NCBI GenBank assembly: GCA_947590905.1
Contig: CANQCU010000002.1
Location: 1 to 64,000 of the forward strand
Source of the DNA: an uncultured Clostridia bacterium
Lineage (GTDB): Bacteria; Bacillota; Clostridia; TANB77; CAG-508
Reading direction: 5' to 3'
Length of the DNA: 64,000 bases
The notes under the pieces were generated by a model, which searched no databases, was not told the DNA's origin, and saw only the letters and a program-made list of their open reading frames with translations. Shown here piece after piece: positions 1 to 10,151 of the stretch. The stretch's first letter is position 1. The number at the start of each line of letters is the position of its first letter. A program made the position numbers and the translations under genes.

Positions 1-504
1 TTGGTCTCTTAAAGGATTTTTTGTTTACTTTTCAATGTACTTTTGCTCTTCTTCGTCACAGAGCTTTTTTATTATACTCTTTTTCAAAACGTTTGTCAAC
101 ACTTTTTTAAAATATTTTTAAAAATTTTTTATTAATTATTTACTTCATTAATTTTCGAATATTAAGTCTTCTAATATTAATGTTTTTTTCTAATTAATAA
201 TGATTTTTTTATATATTTTTCAATGTTGACTTTGAACTTAAAAAAGTATTTTTTATTTTGTCTTTCTTATGTAAAATAACATTTTTAGGGCAAAATAAAA
301 ACCAGTAATTAACTGCTGTTCTTTACTTTTTGTTTACTCGAATATTACTAGTTTGTATATTTATTATTATATACACTTTTTAATATGTTCTTTCGTTTTG
401 CTGAGTGTATTATTATAATAACATAATTAGTTTTCACTGTCAATACTTTTTTTGAAAATTTTTAAGGAATTTTTTGGGATTTTATTACCTGTTAAATTTA
501 TATG
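1..504. other. AT-rich intergenic stretch
   Basis: No open reading frame with a ribosome site, no tRNA and no clear repeat was seen here. The region lies downstream of ftsZ and runs off the window edge. It may hold the promoter region of a gene outside the window, but nothing specific can be supported. Confidence 0.5.
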
Positions 505-541
505 CAAAAAGACTCATTTTATTAACTTAATAAAATGAGTC
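505..541 (-). terminator. Terminator after ftsZ
   Basis: A 13-bp inverted repeat (gactcattttatt / aataaaatgagtc) lies just beyond the ftsZ stop. On the minus strand it is followed by a run of T (aaaaa at 506-510 on plus). This is a typical intrinsic terminator closing the ftsA-ftsZ unit. Confidence 0.85.
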
Positions 542-553
542 TCTTATGTATTC

Positions 554-1678
554 TTATTTTGTTAATCCTTTATTTTTTCTTAGGAAAGATGGTATGTCTA
601 AATCTTGTGAACCTGTATTTGTGCTTTCACTTGAAGTAGGAACTGATGGTATTTTTTTATCCCATGCTTTTGATACTATTTGTTCTACCCCTAGATTAGA
701 ATTTGGTCTATCTTTATCAAATCCAGTTGCAATTACTGTAATAACTATTTCGTCTTCTAAGCTTTCATCTATTGCTGTACCAAAGATAATATTTGCTTCT
801 GGGTCTACACTTCTTTGTACTAATTCTGCAGCTGTGTTTATTTCTTGTAATCCAACACTGCTTGAACCTGTAATGTTAATAATAACTCCTCTAGCACCTT
901 CTATTGATGTTTCTAGTAATGGGCTTTGTATTGCTTGTTTTGCAGCATCTTCTGCTCTATTTTCTCCTGTTGCTCTTCCTATTCCCATGTGTGCCATTCC
1001 TGTATTTAACATTATAGTTTTAACATCTGCAAAATCTAGATTTACAAGTCCTGGGTTTGCAATTAAGTCTGATATTCCTTGTACGCCTTGTCTTAATACA
1101 TCATCTGCCATAATAAATGCATCTATCATTGATGTTTTTCTATCTATTATTTGTAACAATTTATCGTTAGGTATTACAACTAATGCATCTACTTTTCCTT
1201 TTAAACTTTCAACTCCTCTTTCTGCTTGAGCTAGTCTTTTCTTTCCTTCAAATGTAAATGGTTTTGTTACAACTCCTATTGTAAGTATTCCCATTTCTTT
1301 TGCAGCACTTGCTACTATTGGAGCTGCTCCTGTACCAGTTCCTCCGCCCATACCAGCTGTAACAAATACCATGTCTGCTCCTCTTAAACTTTCAGCTATT
1401 TCTGATTTGTTTTCTTCTGCTGATTGTGCTCCTATATCTGGATTAGCTCCTGCTCCTAATCCTCTAGTTATTTTTTCTCCTATTTGGATCTTCGTACTTG
1501 CGTTTGAAGTTTTTAAAGCTTGTCTATCTGTATTAACAGATATAAATTCTACTCCTCTAATTCCAGTTGCTATCATCCTATTTACTGCATTATTTCCGGC
1601 TCCACCAACGCCTATAACTTTAATTATTGCATTTTCATCCATGCTTTTACTATTTTCCATTTCGTCAAACCCTAACAT
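554..1678 (-). CDS. ftsZ: Cell division GTPase FtsZ
   Basis: FtsZ is the tubulin-like GTPase that polymerises into the division ring at midcell. The 374-residue product has the N-terminal nucleotide-binding segment [11 protein letters not shown] (about residues 23-33), the tubulin signature GGGTGTG at 111-117, and the C-terminal conserved peptide DIPSFLR (361-367), which binds FtsA and other membrane tethers. The length is normal. The start is supported by GGGAGG about 8 nt upstream. It follows ftsA by 25 nt and shares its promoter. All CGG trinucleotides inside are out of frame (GGC GGA, GCC GGA) and the frame is intact. Confidence 0.98.
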   Translation of the reverse strand: MLGFDEMENSKSMDENAIIKVIGVGGAGNNAVNRMIATGIRGVEFISVNTDRQALKTSNASTKIQIGEKITRGLGAGANPDIGAQSAEENKSEIAESLRGADMVFVTAGMGGGTGTGAAPIVASAAKEMGILTIGVVTKPFTFEGKKRLAQAERGVESLKGKVDALVVIPNDKLLQIIDRKTSMIDAFIMADDVLRQGVQGISDLIANPGLVNLDFADVKTIMLNTGMAHMGIGRATGENRAEDAAKQAIQSPLLETSIEGARGVIINITGSSSVGLQEINTAAELVQRSVDPEANIIFGTAIDESLEDEIVITVIATGFDKDRPNSNLGVEQIVSKAWDKKIPSVPTSSESTNTGSQDLDIPSFLRKNKGLTK

Positions 1679-1703
1679 ACTCTTGTTCCTCCCTTAATCT
1701 TTT

Positions 1704-2933
1704 TTAACTATAAAAAAACTCTTTTATTCTTTCAAATATCGTTTTTAAAATACTTTCATCACTTGTTACGTCTATTGTACTTGATACAGATTTTGCAAAA
1801 GGCTTTGAAGCAACATATCTTACCAAGGCATATGCTGTCCTAAAACTTGGTTTTATAGTACTAACTAGTCTTCCTGTTGAAATTTTAACAGGAATATTTA
1901 AAATTATCTTTCCTGCAACATCACTTTTGTTGATATTTGTTATTCCCTGTCCTGTTAATACTACATTGTTTATCCTTTGTTTTATTCCTTGATTTATAAT
2001 GTCTAAATTTATTAACGAAAAGATTTCTTCGATTCTTGCTTCTATTATTTCTATAAGTTCAGAACTCTTTATTGTTTTATTTTTTGTATCGCCTTTATAT
2101 GTATTTAAAAATATATCATTATCGTTGTCAATAAATGATTTTAGAGCTAAACCATATTGTCTTTTTAATTTGTCTGCTTCTTCTTCAGATATATTTAATA
2201 CTATCTCTATATCTCTTTTTATGGAGTCTCCACCTAATGGTATTGTGTTTGTATAAACAAATTTGTTACCTTCAAATACTCCTATTTCGGTGTTTCCTGC
2301 TCCTATGTCAAGAAGCATTATATTGTCATTTAGTTCATTTCTATCTAAGACTAAATTTCTCTCTGCTAGTGTTGTAGGAACCATTCCATCAAGTTCTATT
2401 CCTGCCTTTTTTAATATTGAATTAATCTTTTTCATATAGTCTTTATCGACTAATATTACTTCTGCTTGCAGAGTGAAACTTGAACTTAAGCATCCTACTG
2501 GATCTTGTACCTTCTCACCATTATCTAATATGAAGCATTCAGGGACAATGTCTATTATTGTTTTACCCTCTGGTATCTCTATGTCCTTGATTTGCATTAT
2601 ACTTGCACCAACGTCTTTTACTGATATTCCTGCATATTTATCCTTTACCTCTTTTATACTACTATTTTGTACTATAGTAATATATTTTCCTGGAACGGTA
2701 ACATAAGCAGAGTGTATCTTCAAATTGGCTTCATCTTCAGCATCTTGAATTGTTTTAGCTATTGATAAACTTATATCGTCTTCATCTACTATTTTTCCTT
2801 TTTGTATTCCTCTACATTTGCATTTTGTAGAAGATATTATTTCAATTTGGTTGAAGTTATTTACCTCTCCAACAATAGCAGATACCTTAGAGGTTCCTAT
2901 ATCTAAGCCAACAATTATATCACCTATTGCCAA
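1704..2933 (-). CDS. ftsA: Cell division protein FtsA
   Basis: FtsA is an actin-fold ATPase that tethers FtsZ filaments to the membrane and recruits the divisome. The product carries the phosphate-1 loop DIGTSKVSAIVGE near the N terminus, the phosphate-2 segment LLDIGAGNTEIGVF in the middle, and a C-terminal basic, aromatic stretch (KTIFERIKEFFYS) that fits the amphipathic membrane helix. An ATG at 2948 extends the frame, but GGAGGAG lies inside that extension, 6 nt before a TTG at 2933, so TTG is the better start (409 aa). It is transcribed with ftsZ from the promoter at 2973-3001. Confidence 0.96.
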   Translation of the reverse strand: MAIGDIIVGLDIGTSKVSAIVGEVNNFNQIEIISSTKCKCRGIQKGKIVDEDDISLSIAKTIQDAEDEANLKIHSAYVTVPGKYITIVQNSSIKEVKDKYAGISVKDVGASIMQIKDIEIPEGKTIIDIVPECFILDNGEKVQDPVGCLSSSFTLQAEVILVDKDYMKKINSILKKAGIELDGMVPTTLAERNLVLDRNELNDNIMLLDIGAGNTEIGVFEGNKFVYTNTIPLGGDSIKRDIEIVLNISEEEADKLKRQYGLALKSFIDNDNDIFLNTYKGDTKNKTIKSSELIEIIEARIEEIFSLINLDIINQGIKQRINNVVLTGQGITNINKSDVAGKIILNIPVKISTGRLVSTIKPSFRTAYALVRYVASKPFAKSVSSTIDVTSDESILKTIFERIKEFFYS

Positions 2934-2972
2934 TCTTAACTCCTCCATTTTTTTTATTTTTTCTTGTATTTA

Positions 2973-3001
2973 AGAATATAATATTTTGAATAAAAAGTCA
3001 A
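2973..3001 (-). promoter_or_regulatory. Sigma-A type promoter for ftsA-ftsZ
   Basis: On the minus strand TTGACT (2996-3001) and TATTCT (2973-2978) are separated by exactly 17 nt, about 40 nt upstream of the ftsA start. It lies between the terminator of the sbp operon and ftsA, so ftsA-ftsZ has its own promoter. Confidence 0.8.
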
Positions 3002-3004
3002 TAG

Positions 3005-3047
3005 AATTTGTAATAATTTTGTAATAATTTTGTAATAATTTTGTTAT
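3005..3047. repeat. 11-bp tandem repeat upstream of the ftsA promoter
   Basis: The unit aattttgtaat occurs almost four times in a row directly upstream of the ftsA -35 box. The 11-bp period is close to one helical turn, so on the minus strand it places A/T tracts on one face. It could act as an UP element or protein-binding array; that role is inference. Confidence 0.7.
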
Positions 3048-3054
3048 AGTGTCA

Positions 3055-3097
3055 AAAGCAACAGCTAATGCCTAAAACTTATGGGCATTAGCCGTTT
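3055..3097 (-). terminator. Hairpin terminator after sbp
   Basis: The inverted repeat gctaatgcc / ggcattagc (about 3064-3072 and 3084-3092) follows the sbp stop. On the minus strand it is followed by a short T-rich stretch (gcttttg). It separates the murA-sbp unit from ftsA-ftsZ. Confidence 0.65.
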
Positions 3098-3133
3098 TCT
3101 TAACTTGTTTTTATTCTTTTGTTTCTATTTTTA

Positions 3134-3550
3134 CTAGTCGTTTTTTGTATTATTTTCTTGTTTTTCGTTGTCTTCTGTCTTTAGTAATTCTTGTGCTTTT
3201 TTTAATTTTGACTCAGACCATTTGTCTAAATAAAATCTTCTTATCATTGTTAAGTTATTAAACATTCTTCCTACAAATACTACTATTGCTGCTAAATATA
3301 TATCAACATTTAATTTATTTCCTAAAAATGTAAGTAAAATTGATAGTATTGCATTTCCAAAGAATCCTGTTACAAATATTTTAAAATCAAAATTTTCTTT
3401 TAATGTTGCAGTTATTCCTCCAAATACAGAATCTAGTGCTGCAATAATTGATATTGCAAGATAATCTGAGTATATATATGAAATTACTGGAGCATTTGCT
3501 CCTAAAATTATACCAACTAGGCATCCTATTATTATAGCTAATATTATCAT
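3134..3550 (-). CDS. sbp: Small basic family protein (DUF1290)
   Basis: This 138-residue membrane protein matches the small basic protein family found between ftsQ/DUF881 genes and ftsA in Firmicutes. It begins with a hydrophobic helix (MIILAIIIGCLVGIILG), has two or three further membrane segments, a conserved LDSVFGGI segment, and a charged cytoplasmic tail rich in K and E. GGAGG lies 6 nt before the ATG. Its function is unknown; the position points to envelope or division work. Confidence 0.85.
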   Translation of the reverse strand: MIILAIIIGCLVGIILGANAPVISYIYSDYLAISIIAALDSVFGGITATLKENFDFKIFVTGFFGNAILSILLTFLGNKLNVDIYLAAIVVFVGRMFNNLTMIRRFYLDKWSESKLKKAQELLKTEDNEKQENNTKND

Positions 3551-3582
3551 TTTTTACCTCCTATATTATAAATGAATTATAT

Positions 3583-4326
3583 TTATTTTTTTGTATTAAT
3601 ATTATTTTTTGCATAATTTAGAGTCATTTCTCCCTCATATTTATCTATAGTTATTTCTTCATAAGATTCTATATTTATTATGTAGTCATTATTTGTATAT
3701 GTATCTATAAATCCTTCTTTTATTGTTAAAGCCGCTTCTAGATGTTTCCTATCTCCTATTGCTTTTATTTCATATGGGGAACTTGTTCTTTGTCCATTTA
3801 TACATACAAAATTTCCGACATCAAATACATCACTTTTTGCAACTATTCTCTCGTTGTTAACAGAAATTGCTTCTGCTCCAGCAAGTTTTAATTCATTTAT
3901 TAAGCTTATAATATCAGCACTCTTGATTATAGATGATTCTCTTTCATCATATCTTATATTGTTTTCCATTGTGATGACTATTCCTTCGCCTTTTACTTTA
4001 GTGTTTCCAAGAAGCATATTTGCCTGCTTTACTTCCTCTGCTAATAAGGCTACTGCATCTTCTTCAGATTTGTCTTCTCTTTTATATTCTTCAATTTTTG
4101 CTTTTGTGTCGATTAATTGTTGTTCAGTTTCGTTATATTTTTCTTTATAATTTGCAAGTAATTCTTTAAGTTCTGTTTCTCTTAAAAATTCTACTTCTCC
4201 TCTTTTATCATAATTTACTAAGTTTATTTGTATCAGCATTACATATATCATCATAAAGCTCATTATTCCTATTGTTATTGAAACTGCTATTTTACTTTTA
4301 TTAATTGAAATTTTTCTTTTATCCAA
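3583..4326 (-). CDS. DUF881 family membrane-anchored protein
   Basis: The 247-residue product has one N-terminal membrane helix (about residues 11-33), a coiled-coil stretch rich in E and K (about 45-100), and a DUF881 domain with the conserved AEAISVNNERI and SPYEIKAIG type segments. The start is TTG with AGGAGG about 9 nt upstream. It is a paralogue of the next gene. DUF881 proteins are usually encoded between ftsQ and ftsA/Z in Firmicutes; a role in division is inferred from position. Confidence 0.85.
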   Translation of the reverse strand: MDKRKISINKSKIAVSITIGIMSFMMIYVMLIQINLVNYDKRGEVEFLRETELKELLANYKEKYNETEQQLIDTKAKIEEYKREDKSEEDAVALLAEEVKQANMLLGNTKVKGEGIVITMENNIRYDERESSIIKSADIISLINELKLAGAEAISVNNERIVAKSDVFDVGNFVCINGQRTSSPYEIKAIGDRKHLEAALTIKEGFIDTYTNNDYIINIESYEEITIDKYEGEMTLNYAKNNINTKK

Positions 4327-4339
4327 AGATTATCGCCTC

Positions 4340-5068
4340 CTATTCCGCATTTTGTATATATTTAGGAGACAATGTTCCTGTATACTTTTCAACAGTTACA
4401 TTGTCTGATTTTTTAACTTCGGCAAGTGCTCCTGTATTTCTAATGTATTCAAGTTCTCCACCATTCCTATCTAATGCAAACAAGCTCTCTGGATTTCCTA
4501 TTGCATTTATTACAAATGGTGAGTTTAGCTTTACTCCATTTACTGATATAACTGTACCTTTACATGTTATTGCAGTTGTTGATATTATCCTTTGTCCATT
4601 TATTGATATTGCCTCTGCTCCAGCGTTAAATAGTTCGTTTACTGTATAAATAAGGTTATCATCATGAATTATTAAATCATTCATATCAATTGCTGGAGAA
4701 AGCTCTGATATTGTGGTACTTTTATTGTCCGAAAGTGTTACTATTACTCCTTTTCCTGTAAGCTCTGTAAGTCCTAACAATTTATTAAGTGTTGCAAGAT
4801 TTTCTTCTAATTCTGTTCCTCTTCCATTTTCCTGAGTTACTTCTTGTCTTGCTTTTTCAAGATTTCCTTCTTCTTCTTCTAAGTTTCTATATAGTGCTTC
4901 GTAGTTTTCTTTCCATTTTAATACTTCATCTTTTAAGCTTTGTTCTGCATAAGTACTTCCAACTATAGTTGTAGCTGCTTTTATTGTATTTAACTGTATT
5001 ACTATTGCTGTTGTTAATAATGCACACATAGCACCTATTGCTATTGCTATTTGTTTTTTGTTTTTCAT
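4340..5068 (-). CDS. DUF881 family membrane-anchored protein, paralogue
   Basis: The 242-residue protein has the same plan as its neighbour: an N-terminal membrane helix (about residues 6-31), a coiled coil around 45-90, and a DUF881 domain with AEAISINGQRI and SPFVINAIG. GGAGG stands 9 nt before the ATG. It sits 13 nt upstream of the second copy, so the pair is a tandem duplication, a common arrangement in Clostridia. Probable partners of the division machinery, by position only. Confidence 0.85.
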   Translation of the reverse strand: MKNKKQIAIAIGAMCALLTTAIVIQLNTIKAATTIVGSTYAEQSLKDEVLKWKENYEALYRNLEEEEGNLEKARQEVTQENGRGTELEENLATLNKLLGLTELTGKGVIVTLSDNKSTTISELSPAIDMNDLIIHDDNLIYTVNELFNAGAEAISINGQRIISTTAITCKGTVISVNGVKLNSPFVINAIGNPESLFALDRNGGELEYIRNTGALAEVKKSDNVTVEKYTGTLSPKYIQNAE

Positions 5069-5082
5069 TTTTAGCCTCCCTC

Positions 5083-5979
5083 CTATGAATTTTGATCTCT
5101 TTCTGGTTCAAAATATACATTTTCTATATTTTGTAAATGTATAATACCTTTTCCATCTACATTATTTTCTACAAAATATTTTATCCACAACATTTTTGTA
5201 CTTAAGTTTGATGAATCTCCTAGTAAAACTTTTTTCTTTGTTTCTTCAAATTCTATGATATAATTACTATTATCTGAAATGTCTATGCTTGTAATTTTAG
5301 CTTCTATAGAGTTATTTTTCATTCCATCTATTATTTTTATCAAATCATTAAATTTTGATAAATCATCTTCTACTAACCTTTGTCCTAATTCTATGTTATC
5401 TAGATTAGTATATATTCCTTTTATTATTGGAGCATCTATTGGATCTATGCTTTTTTCTAATATATATCCATTTTTATCTATGTATATATACATGCCATTA
5501 TATTCTAGCATGTACTCTGCTTCTCTCTCTTTAACTGTAAGTATTATCGTTCCTGGATACTCCCTTTTTATTTCTACATCTTCTACATAGCTTTCTGTTT
5601 TGATTTGTTCTCGTATTCTTGACTTACTTATTCTAAATATGTTTTGTCCAAGTTCAACTCCTGATAATACAATATATGTATTCTCACTTATTTTTCCTGC
5701 ATTTTCTACTCTTACATTTGTTATGTTAAATACTGGTGATACAAATAGAAATATTCCTATTCCTGCGATTACTGCAATTAATAATATTATTTTTAGTATG
5801 GTTAATAATACTTTTTTTACTTTGTTCCATTTGCTTTTTTTGTTCTTGTTATTCTTTTTCTTCTTTTTGTTATTATTACTCTTAGTATTTTTTTGTGAAG
5901 GGTTGTCCTTTATGTTTTTTGTGTTATAGCCTATTATTATTTCTTCATCCATATTATATGTTTTTTTCTTTTTCGGCAC
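5083..5979 (-). CDS. ftsQ: Cell division protein FtsQ/DivIB
   Basis: FtsQ/DivIB is a bitopic membrane protein that links FtsL/FtsB with septal peptidoglycan synthesis. The product has a very basic cytoplasmic N terminus, one membrane helix (VLLTILKIILLIAVIAGIGI), a POTRA domain starting FNITNVRVENAGKIS, then the FtsQ beta domain with REYPGTIILTVKERE. An ATG at 6015 is in frame but lies inside a hairpin. A GTG at 5979 has AAGGAGGG 8 nt upstream and is the better start (298 aa). It follows murA in the same operon. Confidence 0.9.
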   Translation of the reverse strand: MPKKKKTYNMDEEIIIGYNTKNIKDNPSQKNTKSNNNKKKKKNNKNKKSKWNKVKKVLLTILKIILLIAVIAGIGIFLFVSPVFNITNVRVENAGKISENTYIVLSGVELGQNIFRISKSRIREQIKTESYVEDVEIKREYPGTIILTVKEREAEYMLEYNGMYIYIDKNGYILEKSIDPIDAPIIKGIYTNLDNIELGQRLVEDDLSKFNDLIKIIDGMKNNSIEAKITSIDISDNSNYIIEFEETKKKVLLGDSSNLSTKMLWIKYFVENNVDGKGIIHLQNIENVYFEPERDQNS

Positions 5980-6002
5980 TTTTTTCCCTCCTTGTTTTTT
6001 CT

Positions 6003-6031
6003 TAGTAGAGGGCATAAGTTCTGCCCTCTAC
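6003..6031. other. Intercistronic hairpin between murA and ftsQ
   Basis: The perfect inverted repeat gtagagggca / tgccctctac brackets the spacer between the murA stop and the ftsQ ribosome site. On the minus strand no T run follows, so it is not a classical terminator. It may set mRNA stability or act as an attenuator between the two genes. Confidence 0.6.
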
Positions 6032-6036
6032 AGTTT

Positions 6037-7292
6037 TTAAATATTCTTTAGTTCTATGTTTGCTCCTAAACTGTTTAGTTTTTTATCTAAATTTTCATAA
6101 CCTCTTAATATATATTTTGCATTGTTTACAATTGTTGTTCCTTTTGCATTTAATCCTGCTATTATTAAACTTGCTCCTCCTCTTAAATCTGTTGCTTCAA
6201 CATTTGCTCCATATAGTCTTCTGGTTCCTTTTATGACACAGATTTTTCCTTCTACTGTAATTTTTGCTCCCATTTTTCTTAGTTCATTTACATATTTATA
6301 TCTATTTTCAAATATATTTTCTATTATTAATGAAGTTCCTTTTGCTGTTGTAAGTATGCTTGCGAATACTGATTGCATATCTGTTGGGAAACCTGGATAT
6401 GGCATTGTTTTTATTTCTATATTTTTTAATTTTTTTGGTGCTTCTAAAATTATATAATTCTTCCCTGTATTAATTGTTGCACCGCTTTCTTCTAATTTAT
6501 GAAGTATCGGTACTAAATGCTCAGGTTCTGCCTTATTTAATTTTACTTTTCCTCCTGTGCTTGCTACTGCACAAAGTATGGTTCCTGCTTCTATTCTATC
6601 TGGCATTACATTATAACTTACGTCTTTAAGCTTTTTTACTCCGTACTATTTTTATTTCATGACTTCCGAGCACCTGTTATCTTGGCTCCCATTTTGTTTA
6701 ACATGTTTTGAAGATCAACTATTTCTGGTTCCATTGCCGCATTTTTGATTACTGTTGTGCCTTCTGCAAGTACTGTTACTAGCATTATATTTTCTGTTGC
6801 TCCAACACTTGGAAAATCAAGGTTTATTTCTGCTTCATTTATTTTATCTGTGTTACATTTTATTATTCCTGATTCTTCTTTAATGTTTATTCCAAGTGCT
6901 TTAAAAGCTTTTAGATGTAAATCGATTGGTCTCGCTCCTATGTCACAGCCTCCTGGATATGAAAATTTTGCTTTTTTCATTCTTCCAATCATTGCTCCAA
7001 CTATAATTACTGATGATCTCATTTGTCTCATTAAGTCATCTGGTATTTCATAATTTTTTATGCCTTTTGAATCAATTACTATTTTACCATTATTCTTACT
7101 TATTTTGCAACCTAATTTTTTAAGTATTTCAAACATCATTTGTGTATCATGAATGTTTGGTACATTATATAGCTTTGTAATACCACCATTTAAGATACTT
7201 GCAGCGATTATTGGAAGTGATGCATTTTTTGAACCTGATACATAAGTTTCTCCTTCTAACTTTGTTCCACCTTTTATTATGTAGCTTAACAT
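6037..7292 (-). CDS. murA: UDP-GlcNAc 1-carboxyvinyltransferase MurA, two CGG frame breaks
   Basis: MurA transfers enolpyruvate from PEP to UDP-GlcNAc, the first committed step of peptidoglycan synthesis. SGSKNAS holds the catalytic-site Lys-Asn pair and PGGCDIGARP the catalytic Cys. The gene is open only if the C of two in-frame CGG codons (6666-6668 and 6641-6643) is skipped. The text between them then reads GAGSHEIKIVGVKKL, the conserved MurA sequence, and the protein is 417 aa, normal for the family. Without skipping it is two truncated frames. The start is ATG at 7292 because AAAGG is too close to the ATG at 7301. It heads the division operon. Confidence 0.93.
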
Positions 7293-7398
7293 TTTTGTCA
7301 TCCTTTCACTTTTTGTTTTTTGCTATATATTATGTTACATTTACATAAAATGTGAATATGCTTGCTATTGACTTCTGCATAAAGGAATTTTCAGTATG

Positions 7399-7427
7399 TT
7401 GAAAATGTTTACATATTATGTTATAAT
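7399..7427 (+). promoter_or_regulatory. Promoter for the 7508 gene
   Basis: TTGAAA (7399-7404) and TATAAT (7422-7427) are 17 nt apart on the plus strand. They imply a leader of about 70 nt before the gene at 7508. Confidence 0.75.
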
Positions 7428-7507
7428 TAGACAAGATCACTAGATAGGTGATTCACTTTTTGCAAAATGCGTTACCCAAAAACTGTCTATTGACAAGGAG
7501 GTAAAAA

Positions 7508-8023
7508 ATGGATGAACGGCAAAGGTTCGTAAAAATTCGTAAGATTTTTTACGAAATAGTAAACGAGGAGGTGACATTCTATTTTTCTACAAGAGGCCTG
7601 TCTCCGTTTGCAAAAACTTTTCCTCGCGAAAGCAAGGTTGTTTTTTGCAACTATAACTGTGAGCTGAGCTTCTTCGACGATAATAGGTATAAGCTCCTTA
7701 GAAACGGTGAAGCAAATGGTCAGCAATTTACAATTATCCCTGTAATGCCGATCACATGGCCCATCACCTTCATCATTCAGCCCTTAGGTAAAGAGCAGTA
7801 TCTCTTTTGGCTTTCTCTCGATAATCCCAAGAGCACTAGTCATGATAAGAGCTACTTTGCCAAAAAACCGCGTAGCATCGGCGAAGCAGAACCTCGTCCG
7901 GAAGTATATCGTTTTGAAGGAAAATCCATGCTCGAAAGTGAAGAGTTCAAGAAGTATTTCCTTCAGATGGTTGAGGACTTTGACCCTGAGAGGCTGGAAG
8001 AGATTCGTTCCTTGCTTGCCTAA
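7508..8023 (+). CDS. Unrecognised 171-residue protein, foreign composition
   Basis: I do not recognise this protein. It is soluble, with no signal peptide or membrane helix, a basic N terminus, a proline-rich middle (PVMPITWPITFIIQP) and an acidic helical C terminus. AAGGAGGT lies 6 nt before the ATG. Codon use is clearly richer in C and G than its neighbours (GCC, CCC, ATC, CTC), pointing to recent transfer. Codon 4 is an in-frame CGG, the only one in the window not accompanied by a frame break. If CGG is shifted here as elsewhere, translation would stop after seven codons. It has its own promoter and terminator. Confidence 0.7.
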   Translation: MDERQRFVKIRKIFYEIVNEEVTFYFSTRGLSPFAKTFPRESKVVFCNYNCELSFFDDNRYKLLRNGEANGQQFTIIPVMPITWPITFIIQPLGKEQYLFWLSLDNPKSTSHDKSYFAKKPRSIGEAEPRPEVYRFEGKSMLESEEFKKYFLQMVEDFDPERLEEIRSLLA

Positions 8024-8033
8024 TTCCAAGCAA

Positions 8034-8072
8034 ATCAAAGACGGATTCCTTTTGGAATCCGTCTTTGATTTA
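8034..8072 (+). terminator. Terminator of the 7508 gene
   Basis: The inverted repeat aaagacggattcc / ggaatccgtcttt lies just after the stop of the 7508 gene, extended by tcaaa/tttga. It is followed by a T-containing tail. Confidence 0.75.
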
Positions 8073-8158
8073 TAGAATAATTCATAATATAATTTAAAAT
8101 TCTTAATCACTCTTCTTATATATATTTAGTAGAAAAAATATTTTTGTAAACATATAAT

Positions 8159-10151
8159 TTATTGTTGTATTACTAATTTATTTATTTTTGACTTTACATA
8201 GGTTTCTAATTTTTCCATAAATTCTTCTGCCTTTATTTCTTTTTTAGCAACCATATCTAATCCCTTTTCCCAACTTGCTGTGAGTTTTGGATTCAACATG
8301 TCTGGCATTGAATTTCTTACAACATCATATATTAACTCTCCTTTTGCAGTTGGAGTTATTATCTGTGTCTTATTATTTATTGCAATATACTGTATCTTTT
8401 CTAACTTTTTCATTATTTCTGCTCTTGTTGCACTTGTTCCTATCCCTGCTCCTTTTATTTGCTCTCTTAATTCTTCGTCTTCTATAAGTTTCCCCGCATT
8501 TTCCATCGCAAGTATCATTGAGCCTGAATTATATCTTGTTGGTGGCGAAGTTTCTGCCATTTTTGTTTCAAAATTATTTATTTCTATGTTTTGTCCTTTT
8601 TTTAATGATAAAAGTATGTCTAAATTTGAGTTATCGCTTTCTTCTTCTATTTCATTTTGATTTTCTTTTTTAGATTTGCTTTCTTCTTTTTCGTCTATAT
8701 TTGTTTCTGTATTTTTCTTTTCTGTTTTATTATCTGATTTTGGTTTTAATATTTCTAAATATCCTTTCTTTGTGCATACTTTTCCACTTGTTGTAAATTC
8801 TTCATTTTCTATCTGTACTGTGACTGTTACTTTACTAAATTCTGCCTGAGGATAGAATATTGCTAAAAATCTTTTTACTATTATTTTATATACTTGTTTT
8901 TGTAAATCCTGTAATTTTTCATAATTTTCATAGCCTTCACCTGTTGGTATTATTGCATAGTGGTCTGTTATCTTGCTGTCATCTACATATTTAGTTTTTG
9001 CAAGATTTGTTGAATATTTTTCTTCTGACATTTTTTTAATGTATCCTTGTACTTCTGCGTCTTTAAAGCCTTTTGCTATTCCATTTAAATTTTTTGTTAT
9101 AACTTTTGCAACAGCACTTGAAAGAACTCTTGCATCTGTTCTCGGATATGTAACTAATTTTTTCTCATATAACTCTTGTATTATAGCTAAGGTTTCATCA
9201 GGCTTTATCTTAAATCTTTTGGTACATTCATTTTGTATTTCTGCTAGATTAAATAAAAGTGGTGGATTTTCTTTCGTTTTTGATTTTTTTACTTCTGAGA
9301 TCTTGGCATTTTTTCCTTCAAATGATTCTATAAATGCTTTTGCATCTTCTTCTTTTTTAAAACCACTGTCGTTATATAGCTTTGGAGACTGGAAATTTTT
9401 TGACTTTTCTGTTACTTTCCATTCTGCTTTGAAAATATTTTCTGTCCCAAATTTTCCCACTATTTTGTAGTATGGTGTTTTTACAAAGTTTCTTATTTCT
9501 CTTTCTCTTGAAACTACCATACCTAGCACGCAAGTCATAACTCTTCCTACTGATATTGATATTTTATCTTCGTTTATTTGCTTTGCAACTCTTCTTCCAT
9601 ATATTATTGAAAGCAATCTTGAAAAATTTATTCCTATTAAATAGTCTTCTTTTGCTCTTAAATAAGCTGAATCTGATAAACTATTGTATTCACTTAAATC
9701 TTTTGCTTCCTTTATTCCTCTTTTTATTTCTTCTTCTGTTTGCGAATCTATCCAGACTCTTTTTCTTATTTTATCTTTTACTCCAACTTCTTGTTCTACA
9801 AGTCTATATATGTATTCTCCTTCACGTCCAGAGTCGGTAGATACATATATCGTATCTACATCTTCTCTTAGTAAAAGACCTTTTATTATATTAAATTGTT
9901 TTTCTACACTTGGTATTACTTCATATTTATATTCTTTTGGTAAAAATGGAAGTGTATCTAGCCTCCAAAATTTTAATCTTTCATCATATTTTTCAGGGTA
10001 TGACATAGTAACCAGGTGTCCTACACACCAGGTTACTATCCATTCTTCTGATTCTAAATATCCATTTTTATTTGCTCCATCTATTCCGAAGTACCTTTGC
10101 AAATTCTCTTGCAACTGATGGTTTCTCTGTTATTAATAATTTCTTTGGCAT
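8159..10151 (-). CDS. topB: DNA topoisomerase III (type IA), one CGG frame break
   Basis: A type IA topoisomerase relaxes negative supercoils and unlinks DNA through a tyrosine-DNA intermediate. The Toprim domain starts TEKPSVA and includes STDSGREGE; the catalytic tyrosine is in VTYPRTDARVLSS. A low-complexity E/K/N linker lies near residues 455-490, and no zinc fingers follow. The frame from the ATG at 10149-10151 runs 21 codons to a CGG at 10086-10088. Skipping its C gives KVLGIDG and continues to the stop, 663 aa in all. Without the skip the protein loses the Toprim glutamate. Confidence 0.92.

Noticed and set aside
546-1229. Long plus-strand reading frame opposite ftsZ
   Set aside because: Shadow of ftsZ; no ribosome site, composition mirrors the antisense of a coding gene. 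The same holds for many long frames rich in Leu/Phe opposite minus-strand genes.
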